Counted from the first letter of the stretch, positions 36,325-45,547 are shown. The stretch: DNA of 64,000 nucleotides from Gudongella oleilytica (GCF_004101785.1 NZ_CP035130.1:1922001-1986000), one strand, 5' to 3'. Notes: generated from the letters alone by a model not told the origin. A program made the numbers and translations.

Positions 36325-38200
36325 TTGGAACATCAATTTTATATAATTCAAGCTTCCTGTATAGAGTGTTTCTACTTATGCCAAGAATCTCAGCACTCCT
36401 TGTGATATTATATGAGCACTCCTCGAGGGCACTCCTTATATGTAGCTCCTCAACCTCTGCAAGAGAAAGGATTTTTTTTGTTTCACTTGCAGCAGATTTG
36501 ACAATAGTCTCAGGGCTCATTTCTCCCGGGATGGATTCAGTATTGATAATAAGCTCGACGAAATTTTCAAGCTCTCTTATATTGCCAGGCCAATCATAGT
36601 TTTGCAGCCTCTCCATAGTTGAAGCAGATATATTTACCTTCTTCTTGTTTAGTCTTCTGGACTTCCTCTCCATGAAATAATCTATCAGAAGGGGTATGTC
36701 CTCTTTCCTCTCGCGAAGTGGAGGCAGCCTGAGAGGCAGTACATTCAATCTGTAGTAAAGATCCTTCCTGAAATTGCCCTTCTCCACCTCTCCCTTGAGA
36801 TTCTTATTGGTGGCAGCTATTATCCTGACATCCACAGGGATCTCCCGATTCCCTCCTATCCGCCTTACGGTCCCTTCTTCGATAACTCTAAGAAGCCTTG
36901 TCTGAAGCTCATATGGCATCTCTCCTATTTCATCGAGGAAAAGTGTTCCTCCGTCAGCTATCTCGAACTTACCCGGGTGACCTTCCGATTTGGCTCCGGT
37001 AAAGGCTCCTCCCACATAGCCAAACAGCTCTGATTCAATGAGATTCTTAGGTATCGCTCCGCAATTCAGGGCTACGAAGGGTTCATCTCTCCGGTTGCTG
37101 TAATTTTGGATCGATTGAGCAAAGACCTCCTTCCCTGTCCCGCTCTCACCCATTAACAGAATAGTTGACTTTGAGTCAGCTATCTTCTTTGCAAAGGCAA
37201 CTGTCTGTAAGAAGGTTGGTGATTCCCCGATTATCTTATCGAAGGTGTATACGGCAAGAGATCCTGTCACCTTGTTGGCGAGTCTTCTCATTTTTTTTAC
37301 GTCTTTAAGAACGAAAACGATTTCCTTTGTATTGCCATCGGATCCAAATATCGGATAAGCGCTTAGATTTACCTCATTTTTGTTTGCCTTAAGGCTTACT
37401 TCCACATCTTCCTGGAGGATGTTCTCCTTTTTAGACAGCCTTTCCACGATCTTGGGCCATCCATGTATGAGCCTGGAGCAGTCTATGTGGATGAACTCAT
37501 CTCTTTCGTATCCGAGCATTCCGTAGGAGAATTCGTTGAAGTGCCTTACCCTCCCTTGAAGGTCAGCTGTAAAAATCGCTGAAGGAAGTGAATTTATTAT
37601 CCCCTCTATGTACATATTGTCAGCCTCTATTCTCTCTGAGTATCTCTTAAGGCTTAACATTTTTTCTATGGCTGTGGCAGCAGCAGCAACCATTCCAAGG
37701 GTATGAGAGTTCACAAGCTCTATATTTCCTGTAAGATCTATACAGCCTGTTATTCTTCCCTCGGGGTCTCTTATGGGGGCACCGGAGCAGGTCCATCCCT
37801 GCAATAGCTCCAGAATATGCTCATTACCAGTTATCTGAAGGGGGTATCCCTCGATTATTGAAGTGCCCATGCCATTGGTCCCTATATATTCCTCTCCCAT
37901 ATATGCCCCTGGGATCAGATAAGTCGAATGTGCTTTCTGAAGCATATCCTCGTTTCCGATAACACTCAGGATACAGCCGTCTTCATCAGTGAGGATAACC
38001 AAAAACTGCGAGTCCTTTACAAAGGTGTAGAGCTGGTTTATGAATGGTTCAGCAACGGCTACTAACTCCTGTTTGGATTTTATAAGTGCATCGAATTCCC
38101 TCTCATCGAGCATTTTCTTACTGGTCCGCTGCCTGGAATCTATGCCGTACTTTACACTTCTATCATGTGACCGGATTACAAAATCCCTGTTCTTAGACAT
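36320..38200 (-). CDS. sigma-54-dependent transcriptional activator (AcoR-like, GAF-PAS-AAA-Fis)
   Basis: Enhancer-binding protein of 626 residues. AcoR-like N-terminus and GAF region (about 1-190, VIRSHDRSVKYGID), PAS (about 205-310, AIFTADLQGRVRHFNEFSYG), AAA+ domain (about 325-560) with Walker A GESGTGKEVFAQ, the sigma-54 contact GAFTGAKSEG and GGTLFLDEIGEM, and a Fis helix-turn-helix at the end (SAEILGISRNTLYRKL). Probably activates the aor-moaD promoter just downstream; GAF/PAS input suggests a small-molecule inducer such as an aldehyde, alcohol or acetoin-like compound (inference). Confidence 0.92.
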   Translation of the reverse strand: MSKNRDFVIRSHDRSVKYGIDSRQRTSKKMLDEREFDALIKSKQELVAVAEPFINQLYTFVKDSQFLVILTDEDGCILSVIGNEDMLQKAHSTYLIPGAYMGEEYIGTNGMGTSIIEGYPLQITGNEHILELLQGWTCSGAPIRDPEGRITGCIDLTGNIELVNSHTLGMVAAAATAIEKMLSLKRYSERIEADNMYIEGIINSLPSAIFTADLQGRVRHFNEFSYGMLGYERDEFIHIDCSRLIHGWPKIVERLSKKENILQEDVEVSLKANKNEVNLSAYPIFGSDGNTKEIVFVLKDVKKMRRLANKVTGSLAVYTFDKIIGESPTFLQTVAFAKKIADSKSTILLMGESGTGKEVFAQSIQNYSNRRDEPFVALNCGAIPKNLIESELFGYVGGAFTGAKSEGHPGKFEIADGGTLFLDEIGEMPYELQTRLLRVIEEGTVRRIGGNREIPVDVRIIAATNKNLKGEVEKGNFRKDLYYRLNVLPLRLPPLRERKEDIPLLIDYFMERKSRRLNKKKVNISASTMERLQNYDWPGNIRELENFVELIINTESIPGEMSPETIVKSAASETKKILSLAEVEELHIRSALEECSYNITRSAEILGISRNTLYRKLELYKIDVPK

Positions 38201-38285
38201 GTGTGCACCTCCTGATTATAGTATAGTCTTCCGGGGCACTGTTGAAAACCATAATCTTGATCCAGTTCCTTTAGGAAGTATTAAG

Positions 38286-38313
38286 TTGCCAAAATCTTAT
38301 GTTATAGTATAAT
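38286..38313 (+). promoter_or_regulatory. promoter of the MATE exporter gene
   Basis: TTGCCA (38286-38291), 16 bases, TATAAT (38308-38313), 31 bases before the ATG. Confidence 0.65.
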
Positions 38314-38343
38314 CATATTTAGTTCTTCTAAGGAAGTGAGAAT

Positions 38344-39711
38344 ATGAATAGAGATGAAAAGAGAGCGGAAAGGCTGGGAATGGAGTCGATACCAAGTCTA
38401 CTTCTAAGGTTCTCTGTACCTGCAATAGTAGGGATGGTGGTCAATGCCCTTTATAATATAGTGGACAGGATCTTCATAGGCAGAGGCGTTGACAGTGTCG
38501 CCATAGGCGGGATATATATAGGCATGCCTATCATGCTTGTTCTAATGGCATTCGCAATGCTTATAGGTGTAGGAGGCAATACCCTGGTATCCATAAGGCT
38601 GGGAGAGGGCAAGAAGGAGGAAGCGGACAGGATCGCAGCAAATTCACTGACAATGCTTGCAGTGGACGGCATATTACTGGGTGCAGCAGGCACCGTGCTT
38701 CTTGAGCCCCTGCTTAAACTATTTGGTGCGAGCAGCTCGAATATCGGCTATGCCAAGGATTATTTACAGGTCATATTGATAGGAGCACCTCTTAATGCTA
38801 TTGGCTTTGGAATGAATAACTTTATCAGAGGTGAAGGCAATCCTAAAATTGCCATGTTCACAATGCTGATAGGAGCATTTTTGAATATGATACTGGACCC
38901 TATCTTCATTTTTGTTTTCGATATGGGGGTCAGGGGAGCCGCACTTGCGACAATAATTTCTCAGGCTGTTTCAGCAATGTGGGTCTTAAGATATTTCCTG
39001 ACAGGTAAAAGCATACTATCCATTAGAAAAAGGTACCTCGTGCCCGATCTGAAAATAATTAAGAAAATCGTGGCTAATGGAGTGGCACCTTTCAGCATGC
39101 AGATAGCAGCAAGTATGGTAACCGCTTTATATAATACTAACCTTCAGAGCTATGGAGGCGATATGGCTACATCCAGTATGGGAGTGATCAACTCGGTAAG
39201 CATGATGATCACTATGCCCATATTCGGTATAAACCAGGGCTCACAGCCTATTATGGGATATAACTACGGAGCAAAGAAGTATAGCAGGGTCAAAAAGACA
39301 CTCAAATACGCTGCCATATCAGCCACCACCATAACCACACTGGGGTTCATTATCGTCCAGTTCTTCCCTGAGATCATAATAAAGGCTTTTGTTGGAGAGC
39401 AGGGGGTATCCGGCCAGTTGATGTCTATAGCCGTACCTGGCATGAGGACTTTACTTATGGCATTCCCTTTCGTAGGCTTTCAGGTAGTGAGCAGCGCATA
39501 CTTCCAGGCAACTGGAAAACCCAGGCAGTCAATGCTTTTGAGTCTTTCAAGGCAGGTCCTTATCCTGATACCGGCATTACTTATACTGCCCAAGCTATTT
39601 GGGCTCAGCGGTGTGTGGATGGCAGGACCAATAGCTGATTTCACATCATTCCTGATTGCAGCCGTACTCATAACCTTTTCACTGAAGCATTTAAAAGACG
39701 AGGAGCTCTAA
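38344..39711 (+). CDS. MATE family efflux transporter
   Basis: 455-residue, 12-segment membrane protein of the multidrug and toxin extrusion family (DinF/NorM-like, Na+ or H+ antiport). Typical N-terminus SIPSLLLRFSVPAIVGMVVN, NALYNIVDRIFIGRG, and the second-half repeat NGVAPFSMQIAASMVTALYN with INQGSQPIMGYNYGAK. AAGGAAGTGAGAAT precedes the ATG. Monocistronic: own promoter and terminator. Substrate cannot be predicted. Confidence 0.93.
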   Translation: MNRDEKRAERLGMESIPSLLLRFSVPAIVGMVVNALYNIVDRIFIGRGVDSVAIGGIYIGMPIMLVLMAFAMLIGVGGNTLVSIRLGEGKKEEADRIAANSLTMLAVDGILLGAAGTVLLEPLLKLFGASSSNIGYAKDYLQVILIGAPLNAIGFGMNNFIRGEGNPKIAMFTMLIGAFLNMILDPIFIFVFDMGVRGAALATIISQAVSAMWVLRYFLTGKSILSIRKRYLVPDLKIIKKIVANGVAPFSMQIAASMVTALYNTNLQSYGGDMATSSMGVINSVSMMITMPIFGINQGSQPIMGYNYGAKKYSRVKKTLKYAAISATTITTLGFIIVQFFPEIIIKAFVGEQGVSGQLMSIAVPGMRTLLMAFPFVGFQVVSSAYFQATGKPRQSMLLSLSRQVLILIPALLILPKLFGLSGVWMAGPIADFTSFLIAAVLITFSLKHLKDEEL

Positions 39712-39731
39712 AGCCCCTCGATTTTTATTCC
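39699..39731 (+). terminator. terminator after the MATE gene
   Basis: CGAGGAGCT-ctaa-AGCCCCTCG (one mismatch) followed by ATTTTTATT; overlaps the MATE stop and the end of the convergent Nudix gene. Confidence 0.75.
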
Positions 39732-40342
39732 AGCCCTCGTATTATCTCAGCCAGTTGATGGGTCATCCTTGCGGTGTAGCCCCAAATAGTGTAGTCCCCA
39801 TACTCATAGAACAATATCCTGTGCTTTCCCACGCGGAATTTATAGTCCCTCCCATTGGGGATCAGGTGGTATGGAAATGTTTCGCTGTCTTCCGTCTTTA
39901 ATGATAATTCATGGACCAGAGGCTCATTCTCCGCAAAAAAGCTTACTGGGACAGTGAAGATATGATCCACCTCGTCCGGATTTGGATCTATATCTTCAAA
40001 ATCCACGTTCATTATTATTCCAAGAAAGCAGTGGATGGTAAAATTGGCATAGGAAACCAAAAAATCAAGCTCACCTATGAGATTTATATTTTCCCTGTCT
40101 ATACGAAGCTCCTCGAGAGTTTCTCTTATAGCAGTCTGCATGAAGCTTTCTCCATGTTCAACCTTTCCACCCGGAAATGATACCTCTCCAGGCTGGGTTA
40201 TGTTCCTGGAGCGGAGTTCATAAATGATCTCCCATACGCCGTTTCTGTTTATCAACGGTATCAAAACCGCAAACCTTCCCTTTACATCCATGGGCTTGGG
40301 AGTCCTGTTTTGTACCTTTAAGGCCAGTTTATTGATATCCAC
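39725..40342 (-). CDS. Nudix hydrolase, CoA pyrophosphatase (NudL) type
   Basis: 205-residue Nudix protein. The Nudix box is complete: GGKVEHGESFMQTAIRETLE followed by ELRI. The preceding ITQPGEVSFPGG is the UPF0035 feature of CoA diphosphatases (NudL, PCD1), which cleave CoA to phosphopantetheine and 3',5'-ADP. C-terminal part (WGYTARMTHQLAEII) also fits the family. Nineteen bases after the patatin gene in the same direction. Confidence 0.9.
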   Translation of the reverse strand: MDINKLALKVQNRTPKPMDVKGRFAVLIPLINRNGVWEIIYELRSRNITQPGEVSFPGGKVEHGESFMQTAIRETLEELRIDRENINLIGELDFLVSYANFTIHCFLGIIMNVDFEDIDPNPDEVDHIFTVPVSFFAENEPLVHELSLKTEDSETFPYHLIPNGRDYKFRVGKHRILFYEYGDYTIWGYTARMTHQLAEIIRGLE

Positions 40343-40361
40343 CGTTTTCCCTCCATGTTGC

Positions 40362-41558
40362 TCATTTTCTGAATATTATATCTGCCAGTTGAAGCAAGAG
40401 CTCCTCTTTGTTAAAGGGGCTGATATTCTCCAATCGCTCCTTTAGTCTTGCAAGTCTGTTGTTATCCCTTCCCCTGAATCGAACAAGATCCAGAGACTTT
40501 GATCTGATCACTTCGTCGAAATGATAGATCCTGAATCTATCCATGCCCGCTTCGTGCATTTGTCTTTCAATGAGGCTAATTGCCAGATCCTCATAGCTCT
40601 TATTCTGTCCAAGGTCCAGCATTTTTCCGATCTTAGGAAGTATTTCCTCGAATAGGGATCTTAGAGATGGATCTCCCTGAAATCCTATTAGCTCGGAGAC
40701 ATCCTTTATGGTATCCTCATTCATGTGAGCGAACATGTCAAAATAATACCCTTCACCCTTGGGTTCGAAATAGAACCTGGATCCTTTAAGTCCTCTCAAT
40801 TGCCTCAAGGCATCGTAATAACCAAGATAGATGTTATGGCTGACCGTTTCCTTATCATAATTGAAGGTCCTGCCAATATCCTCAGAAGGCTCAATTATTA
40901 TGGCCTCCAATTCATGAGGTAATATTTCCCGTGTCCTTGCATCCATATGTGTCCTCACAACAATCAGCTTGTCGTAGCCTTTTTCAATAAGCATCCTGAA
41001 TGGAAGATTGTCATAAATCCCTCCGTCAAGATATAGCTTTCCATTCAGCCTCTCAAATCTGAAAATAGGCAAATAGGACGATGCAAGGAGATAGTTTTTC
41101 ATCTCCCCATAGGGTATCTGCTCTTTGAACAGCTGCACAGGTTTTAAGTCTGAAAGATTAAAGGTCACCAGCCCAAAGTCCATTTCTGAGGATCTTAGTT
41201 TATCCTCATCCACATATTTATCCAGCATCCTTTTGAAAGGCGAAATATCAAAGCCCTTATCTGTAATCAAAAGCTTAAGCTTTTGAGCCAGAAGCAGAAG
41301 CTCCTCTCTCCCAAGCCTTAATCGGGTAAGCCTTTCTATCTCCTCATCGTTTGCTCCTATGATTTTAGAATAGCTGATGCTCTCCCAGAGCTTCAGGCAG
41401 ATCTCAAAGTCTCCCTGAACTATCATAGCTCCATTCAAGGCACCGATCGAGGTCCCTGCGACTCCTCCTATTGGTATTCCCTCCTCAAGGAGGGCTTTAT
41501 ATACTCCTACATGGTAGCTGCCCTTAGCTCCCCCGCCTTCAAGAACCAAGCCATACAT
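40362..41558 (-). CDS. patatin-like phospholipase
   Basis: Serine lipid acyl hydrolase. N-terminal patatin domain (1-210): oxyanion motif GLVLEGGGAKGSYHVGVY, nucleophile in VAGTSIGALNGAM (GxSxG) and the catalytic Asp in YLDGGIYDNLPF. The remaining 190 residues are a helical, charged extension with no motif I recognise. No signal peptide, so cytosolic or membrane-peripheral. Ribosome site AAGGAAGTGATCTAAA before ATG 41558. Sits 18 bases after mscL. Confidence 0.92.
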   Translation of the reverse strand: MYGLVLEGGGAKGSYHVGVYKALLEEGIPIGGVAGTSIGALNGAMIVQGDFEICLKLWESISYSKIIGANDEEIERLTRLRLGREELLLLAQKLKLLITDKGFDISPFKRMLDKYVDEDKLRSSEMDFGLVTFNLSDLKPVQLFKEQIPYGEMKNYLLASSYLPIFRFERLNGKLYLDGGIYDNLPFRMLIEKGYDKLIVVRTHMDARTREILPHELEAIIIEPSEDIGRTFNYDKETVSHNIYLGYYDALRQLRGLKGSRFYFEPKGEGYYFDMFAHMNEDTIKDVSELIGFQGDPSLRSLFEEILPKIGKMLDLGQNKSYEDLAISLIERQMHEAGMDRFRIYHFDEVIRSKSLDLVRFRGRDNNRLARLKERLENISPFNKEELLLQLADIIFRK

Positions 41559-41576
41559 TTTAGATCACTTCCTTCT

Positions 41577-42014
41577 TTACTCCAAAGAGGATGTGCAGTG
41601 AGGGCATCTTGTTGCAGCAATAGCTACCTGTGATTTGCAGAATGGACATTCTTTAGTGGTAGGCTCCTCTACTACAGGCTCCTCCGGTTTTTTCATCCTG
41701 TTAATAGCCCTCACTACCATGAAAATAGAGAATGCGATAATTAAAAAATCAACGATTGCCATTATAAATAAACCATAATTGAGAGTTGCTGCTCCTGCCT
41801 CCTGCGCTGCTGCAAGAGTTGGATAAGTATTCCCGTCAAGACTTACGAATTTCCCTGCTAAGTCCATTCCTCCGACCACCAGACTTACAAGCGGCATAAT
41901 GATGTCCGAAACCAGTGATGCCACTATTTTTCCGAAGGCACCTCCGATAACGACACCAACAGCCAGATCGATGACATTCCCCCTCATGGCAAATTTTTTA
42001 AATTCCTGGAACAT
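41577..42014 (-). CDS. mscL: large-conductance mechanosensitive channel MscL with C-terminal zinc ribbon
   Basis: Tension-gated pentameric channel releasing solutes in osmotic downshock. TM1 NVIDLAVGVVIGGAFGKIVA, conserved cytoplasmic start MFQEFKKFAMRGN, TM2 around YGLFIMAIVDFLIIAFSIF. After the normal KKPEEP segment the protein ends with two CxxC pairs (CPFCKSQVAIAATRCPHC), a small zinc-ribbon-like tail in place of the usual C-terminal helix. 145 residues. AAGGAGGAGACATGA precedes the ATG. Confidence 0.95.
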   Translation of the reverse strand: MFQEFKKFAMRGNVIDLAVGVVIGGAFGKIVASLVSDIIMPLVSLVVGGMDLAGKFVSLDGNTYPTLAAAQEAGAATLNYGLFIMAIVDFLIIAFSIFMVVRAINRMKKPEEPVVEEPTTKECPFCKSQVAIAATRCPHCTSSLE

Positions 42015-42157
42015 TCATGTCTCCTCCTTTTTGTATTATCATTACCGTTAGATTATACCCAGAATATTTCATTCCCTATTGTTTCCGCTATGTTATAATA
42101 TGGATTGAGAAGATATCACCATAAATAGATAAATCAAAATTCTACGGGAGGAAAAAC

Positions 42158-42586
42158 ATGAGCAAGAGAAAGGACTGGAAGGAATACTTCATGCAGATAA
42201 CCGAGCTGGTGGCCACCAGATCAACCTGCGACAGAGCATGGGTAGGCTGTGTACTGGTAAATGACAGCAACAGGATAGTGTCGACGGGCTATAACGGCTC
42301 AGTTTCAGGGAATCCTCACTGCGACGACGTAGGGCATACAATGAGAGACGGCCATTGTATTGCTACGATACATGCCGAGATGAATGCTCTCCTGTACTGT
42401 GCCAAGGAGGGTATATCCGTAAAAAACTGCTCTGCTTACGTCACTCACTTTCCTTGTCTTAATTGCACCAAAGCATTGATCCAGGCAGGAATAAAGAATA
42501 TTTATTATAAGAACGATTATCGTGTGGACGACTATGCCTTGCTTCTTCTTCAAAGAAACAATGTCAACTATGAAAGGGTTGAATGA
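42158..42586 (+). CDS. dCMP/cytidine deaminase family protein (ComEB-like)
   Basis: Zinc deaminase that converts dCMP to dUMP for thymidylate supply. 142 residues, with metal ligands [14 protein letters not shown] and [16 protein letters not shown] and [26 protein letters not shown] precedes the ATG at 42158. Its stop directly abuts the convergent RNase HI stop, with no terminator between them. The substrate (dCMP versus related deoxynucleotides) is inferred from the ComEB-type sequence around [13 protein letters not shown]. Confidence 0.93.
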   Translation: MSKRKDWKEYFMQITELVATRSTCDRAWVGCVLVNDSNRIVSTGYNGSVSGNPHCDDVGHTMRDGHCIATIHAEMNALLYCAKEGISVKNCSAYVTHFPCLNCTKALIQAGIKNIYYKNDYRVDDYALLLLQRNNVNYERVE

Positions 42587-43186
42587 TCATATAGCATCCT
42601 TGGCCAGTTTGTCTGCTTCTTCATTATATTTATTTCCGGAGTGTGCTTTTATCTTTATAAACTCTACTGTAAGCTTATCCTTGATGCTGTCAAAATAAGC
42701 CTTATATGCTTTCGTACCAGCTTTGTTGGTCTTCCAGTCGCCCTTTGCCCACCGCTCGATGCCGGTGTAATCATAGTGCAGGTAGAGGGTTTTTATTTCG
42801 TTCTCAATAGCCCATTCCATGGCCTTCATCGCGCCCTTTAATTCTCCTGAGACATTCCTCATCATAGCCATTTCAGGATCTACCTCCCTGCCGCTGAATT
42901 TATAGGAATCGTCTCTTGTCAAAATGACGACACCGTAGCTGTAGGTACAAGACCCCAGATCAAAGCTTCCGTCGACATATACAGAAGCTTCGCATTCTTT
43001 TAGCCTCGCTGTCTCCATATCCGTTTTTACAGATTGTCTTCCGAGGAATTCCTCCGCTTCCTTTAGAGTGGAGAATTTCTTATATTCAGCTCCCGGAAAG
43101 CCTATTACCTGTTCCTTGCACTCCTCCCATGTCTCATATATCCCAGGCTTTCTACCGGCTTTAACGCTATAGTATTTTCTTTCCAT
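42587..43186 (-). CDS. rnhA: ribonuclease HI with N-terminal viroplasmin-like (RNA-hybrid-binding) domain
   Basis: Degrades RNA in RNA-DNA hybrids. Residues 1-45 form the caulimovirus VI/viroplasmin-like hybrid-binding domain (YYSVKAGRKPGIYETWEECK); residues about 65-199 are the RNase H fold with active-site Asp in YVDGSFDLG, Glu in VSGELKGAMKAM, Asp in HYDYTGIERW and the C-terminal HSGNKYNEEADKLAKDA. This layout matches eukaryote-like bacterial RNase H1 proteins. TAGGAGGTTAGT-type site (AGGAGG) lies before ATG 43186. Confidence 0.94.
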   Translation of the reverse strand: MERKYYSVKAGRKPGIYETWEECKEQVIGFPGAEYKKFSTLKEAEEFLGRQSVKTDMETARLKECEASVYVDGSFDLGSCTYSYGVVILTRDDSYKFSGREVDPEMAMMRNVSGELKGAMKAMEWAIENEIKTLYLHYDYTGIERWAKGDWKTNKAGTKAYKAYFDSIKDKLTVEFIKIKAHSGNKYNEEADKLAKDAI

Positions 43187-43493
43187 ACTAACCTCCTGAT
43201 GATTGTTGTATTAATTATACCACAAGGCTCCATGCTTATTAGATAAGGTTACCCCAAAGTAGGGATCCACCAGATAAGCTTCCATTATTTTGTTATTCTT
43301 TTAATTAATTTTATTTTTTTTTAACGGTTTTTTGTCTTTGCAGGGAATACCCTCATCTGGTTTATTACTCAAATCATCTATTTATCAACATTAATTAATA
43401 TTAATTGTATATATATGGAAATATGATTGTGTTTTATTTTGTTAATGACTTGTCAATGTTCTCTATATTGGGAATTTTCTATTAACTTTGTTG
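43187..43493. other. AT-rich intergenic stretch between rnhA and the symporter promoter
   Basis: About 300 bases with stops in all frames. Near 43214-43219 a reverse TATAAT with extended TG may serve rnhA. The rest is poly-A/T-rich sequence with no repeat, hairpin or reading frame that I can support. Confidence 0.4.
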
Positions 43494-43522
43494 TTGTAAT
43501 GATGTATTAATTTTGCTAAAAT
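43494..43522 (+). promoter_or_regulatory. promoter of the AGCS symporter
   Basis: TTGTAA (43494-43499), 17 bases, TAAAAT (43517-43522) with extended -10 TGC. Start site expected near 43529, leaving a leader of about 105 bases. Confidence 0.6.
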
Positions 43523-43528
43523 CATTTT

Positions 43529-43634
43529 AGGTTGATTCGTCGAGGAGGAAAACGATTTTAACCTGAGAAATTGAACCTTCACCAAGGTTTATGCAGAGCC
43601 GAAACTTGAAAACAAAAAACAAAGGAGGGAATTT
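43529..43634 (+). promoter_or_regulatory. structured 5' leader of the symporter, class unknown
   Basis: Contains AGGTT...AACCT pairing around GATTCGTCGAGGAGGAAAACG (43529-43565) and a hairpin AACCTT-cacc-AAGGTT (43574-43589). An early AGGAGG lies without a start codon nearby; the true site AAAGGAGGGAATTT precedes the ATG. Glycine-riboswitch signature segments are not found. May be a regulatory leader. Confidence 0.35.
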
Positions 43635-44984
43635 ATGGACTTTATTATGCAACTCAACAGTACAGTGAACGGATTTGTTTGGGGTCCCCCAATGCTGTTC
43701 CTGTTGGTAGGTACCGGTATTTATTTGACTATTAGAACTAATTTCTTTTCCGTATTAAGACTAGGTTATGTTTTGAAAAACACCTTCTTCAAGATGTTCT
43801 CCAAGGAAGTCAGGGGCGAGGGTGAGATCACTCCTTTCCAGGCTGTAGCCACAGCTCTTGCTGCTACAGTTGGTACAGGTAACGTAGCAGGTGTAGCAAC
43901 TGCTATTGCACTTGGCGGACCTGGAGCAATATTCTGGATGTGGGTTTCTGCAATATTTGGTATGACAACAAAATTTGGTGAGGTCGTTCTTGCGGTAAAA
44001 TACAGAGAAAAGACAGAAGATGGCCGTTTCGTAGGTGGTCCTATGTACTACATCCAAAATGGTCTGAAGATGAAGTGGCTTGCAGTTATTTTCTCGATAT
44101 TTGGAGCTCTTGCTGCGTTTGGAATCGGCAACATGGTTCAATCAAACTCAGTTGCAGCAGCTCTTCAAGAATCCTTCAACATTCCTCCAATTGCTACAGG
44201 AGTGGTTCTTGCAATCCTTACAGCTCTTGTTATCATAGGCGGAATCAAGAGAATAGGTGCTGTTACAGAGAAGCTGGTTCCCTTTATGGCTGCTATTTAT
44301 ATAGCCGGAGCAATTGTAATAATAATAGGCAATGCTTCTCATATTCCAGATGCGTTTGCATTGATATTCAAGCATGCATTTACACCGGCCGCTGCAACAG
44401 GCGGATTCGCCGGAGCAACAATAGCAACTGCAATGAGAAGGGGTATTTCCCGTGGTGTATTCTCCAACGAAGCAGGTCTTGGTAGTGCTCCTATAGCTCA
44501 CGCTGCAGCGACTACTGACCACCCGGTCAGACAAGGTCTTTGGGGAGTATTCGAGGTTTTCATGGACACTATAGTTATCTGTACACTTACTGCTTTAGCT
44601 ATCATGGTATCGGGACTTTGGGATTCAGGAGTTACAGGGGCTGCCCTTACAACTCAGGCTTTCAACGAGTCTATCCCAGGTGGTGGTATCATCGTATCAA
44701 TAGGTATAGTTCTTTTCGCCTTTTCAACTATCCTCGGATGGGCATACTATGGTGAAAGATGTGCAGAGTACCTTCTTGGTAAAGGTGCAATAATGCCTTA
44801 CAGAATAATCTGGATACCTGCAGTTGTACTTGGAGCAGTTGGCGGTCTTGAGTTCCTTTGGGATCTTGCAGATACATTGAACGGACTAATGGCTATTCCA
44901 AACTTGATTGGTGTTCTTTTAATGAGCGGTACTATCATAACTCTTACTAAGGAATACTTCGCAAAGGAAAGAACTGCGAAATAA
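43635..44984 (+). CDS. sodium:alanine/glycine symporter, AGCS family
   Basis: 449-residue inner-membrane transporter with about ten to eleven hydrophobic segments, importing small neutral amino acids with Na+. Signatures: FFSVLRLGYVLKNTF, the AGCS motif TALAATVGTGNVAGVATAI, GGPGAIFWMWVSA, and RRGISRGVFSNEAGLGSAPI with AHAAATTDHPVRQGLWG. Own promoter and leader, terminator downstream. Codon choice looks like that of a well-expressed gene. Exact substrate (Ala, Gly, D-Ser) not readable. Confidence 0.95.
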   Translation: MDFIMQLNSTVNGFVWGPPMLFLLVGTGIYLTIRTNFFSVLRLGYVLKNTFFKMFSKEVRGEGEITPFQAVATALAATVGTGNVAGVATAIALGGPGAIFWMWVSAIFGMTTKFGEVVLAVKYREKTEDGRFVGGPMYYIQNGLKMKWLAVIFSIFGALAAFGIGNMVQSNSVAAALQESFNIPPIATGVVLAILTALVIIGGIKRIGAVTEKLVPFMAAIYIAGAIVIIIGNASHIPDAFALIFKHAFTPAAATGGFAGATIATAMRRGISRGVFSNEAGLGSAPIAHAAATTDHPVRQGLWGVFEVFMDTIVICTLTALAIMVSGLWDSGVTGAALTTQAFNESIPGGGIIVSIGIVLFAFSTILGWAYYGERCAEYLLGKGAIMPYRIIWIPAVVLGAVGGLEFLWDLADTLNGLMAIPNLIGVLLMSGTIITLTKEYFAKERTAK

Positions 44985-45006
44985 TTATTGAAAAATATCA
45001 TCCAAT

Positions 45007-45039
45007 AAAAAACCTGGAGTATGATGCTCCAGGTTTTTT
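45007..45039 (+). terminator. terminator shared by the symporter and pgpA genes
   Basis: AAAACCTGGAG-tatgatg-CTCCAGGTTTT followed by TT; A-tract on the other side makes it bidirectional between convergent genes. Confidence 0.9.
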
Positions 45040-45547
45040 ATTCAGAATGTGCTATCCTGCTTGCGGCTGCGGCTGCTATTGCAGCAACTATATCATCTAA
45101 AAATGTGTGGACCGCTTCACCCTTCTTGGTATCAAGATCCTTAATGATTCCGATCTTTTCTTTATCAAGATAGCCAAAATTCGTAAGCCCTATGGAACCG
45201 TATACATTTACTATGGATAGCGGCAATATTTCATCTATCCCATAAAGGCCTTCATCTGCTTCGACTATCGACTGCAATGGCTCCGGCAACAATTTCTTCT
45301 CTGTCAGCTCGTCTATTGCTATGCCAGTTATGATCGCATGGATTATCTCTCTTTTCCTTAAGACCGCATGTATATTTTCAAGGCACATTTCCTTTGTAAG
45401 GTTCTCATAGTAATTCTTTTGAAGATCAAATACTATATCTGCAATATCCTCAAGCTGAACTCCTCTTCTGTTTATCATCTCGATTGTCATCTCTTTCAGC
45501 TCATCCATGTTATATCTGTGCTGGTATCTTTTTTTATTTTTATCCAA
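45038..45547 (-). CDS. pgpA: phosphatidylglycerophosphatase A family protein (PgpA/YutG)
   Basis: PF04608-type phosphatase expected to act in phosphatidylglycerol synthesis at the membrane. Family motif GSIGLTNFGYLDKEKIGII with EAVHTFLDDIVAAIAA at the C-terminus. The real start is most likely TTG 45547 (LDKNKKRYQHRY) preceded by AAAAGGGGG; the open frame extends to 45640 without a ribosome site. About 169 residues, as for YutG-type members, which carry a soluble helical N-terminal part (ELKEMTIEMINRRGVQLED). Some YutG proteins are assigned by homology only. Confidence 0.85.
   Translation of the reverse strand: MDKNKKRYQHRYNMDELKEMTIEMINRRGVQLEDIADIVFDLQKNYYENLTKEMCLENIHAVLRKREIIHAIITGIAIDELTEKKLLPEPLQSIVEADEGLYGIDEILPLSIVNVYGSIGLTNFGYLDKEKIGIIKDLDTKKGEAVHTFLDDIVAAIAAAAASRIAHSE

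Noticed and set aside
38451-38693. Antisense frame inside the MATE gene
   Set aside because: No ribosome site; the forward frame has the family motifs.
43529-43634. Glycine riboswitch before the symporter
   Set aside because: The aptamer signature segments (for example CCGAAGG and the GGAGAG arm) are not present.
43761-44534. Long antisense reading frames in the symporter gene (Cys/Ser/Tyr-rich products)
   Set aside because: They mirror a low-complexity, well-expressed coding strand; no ribosome sites and strange composition.
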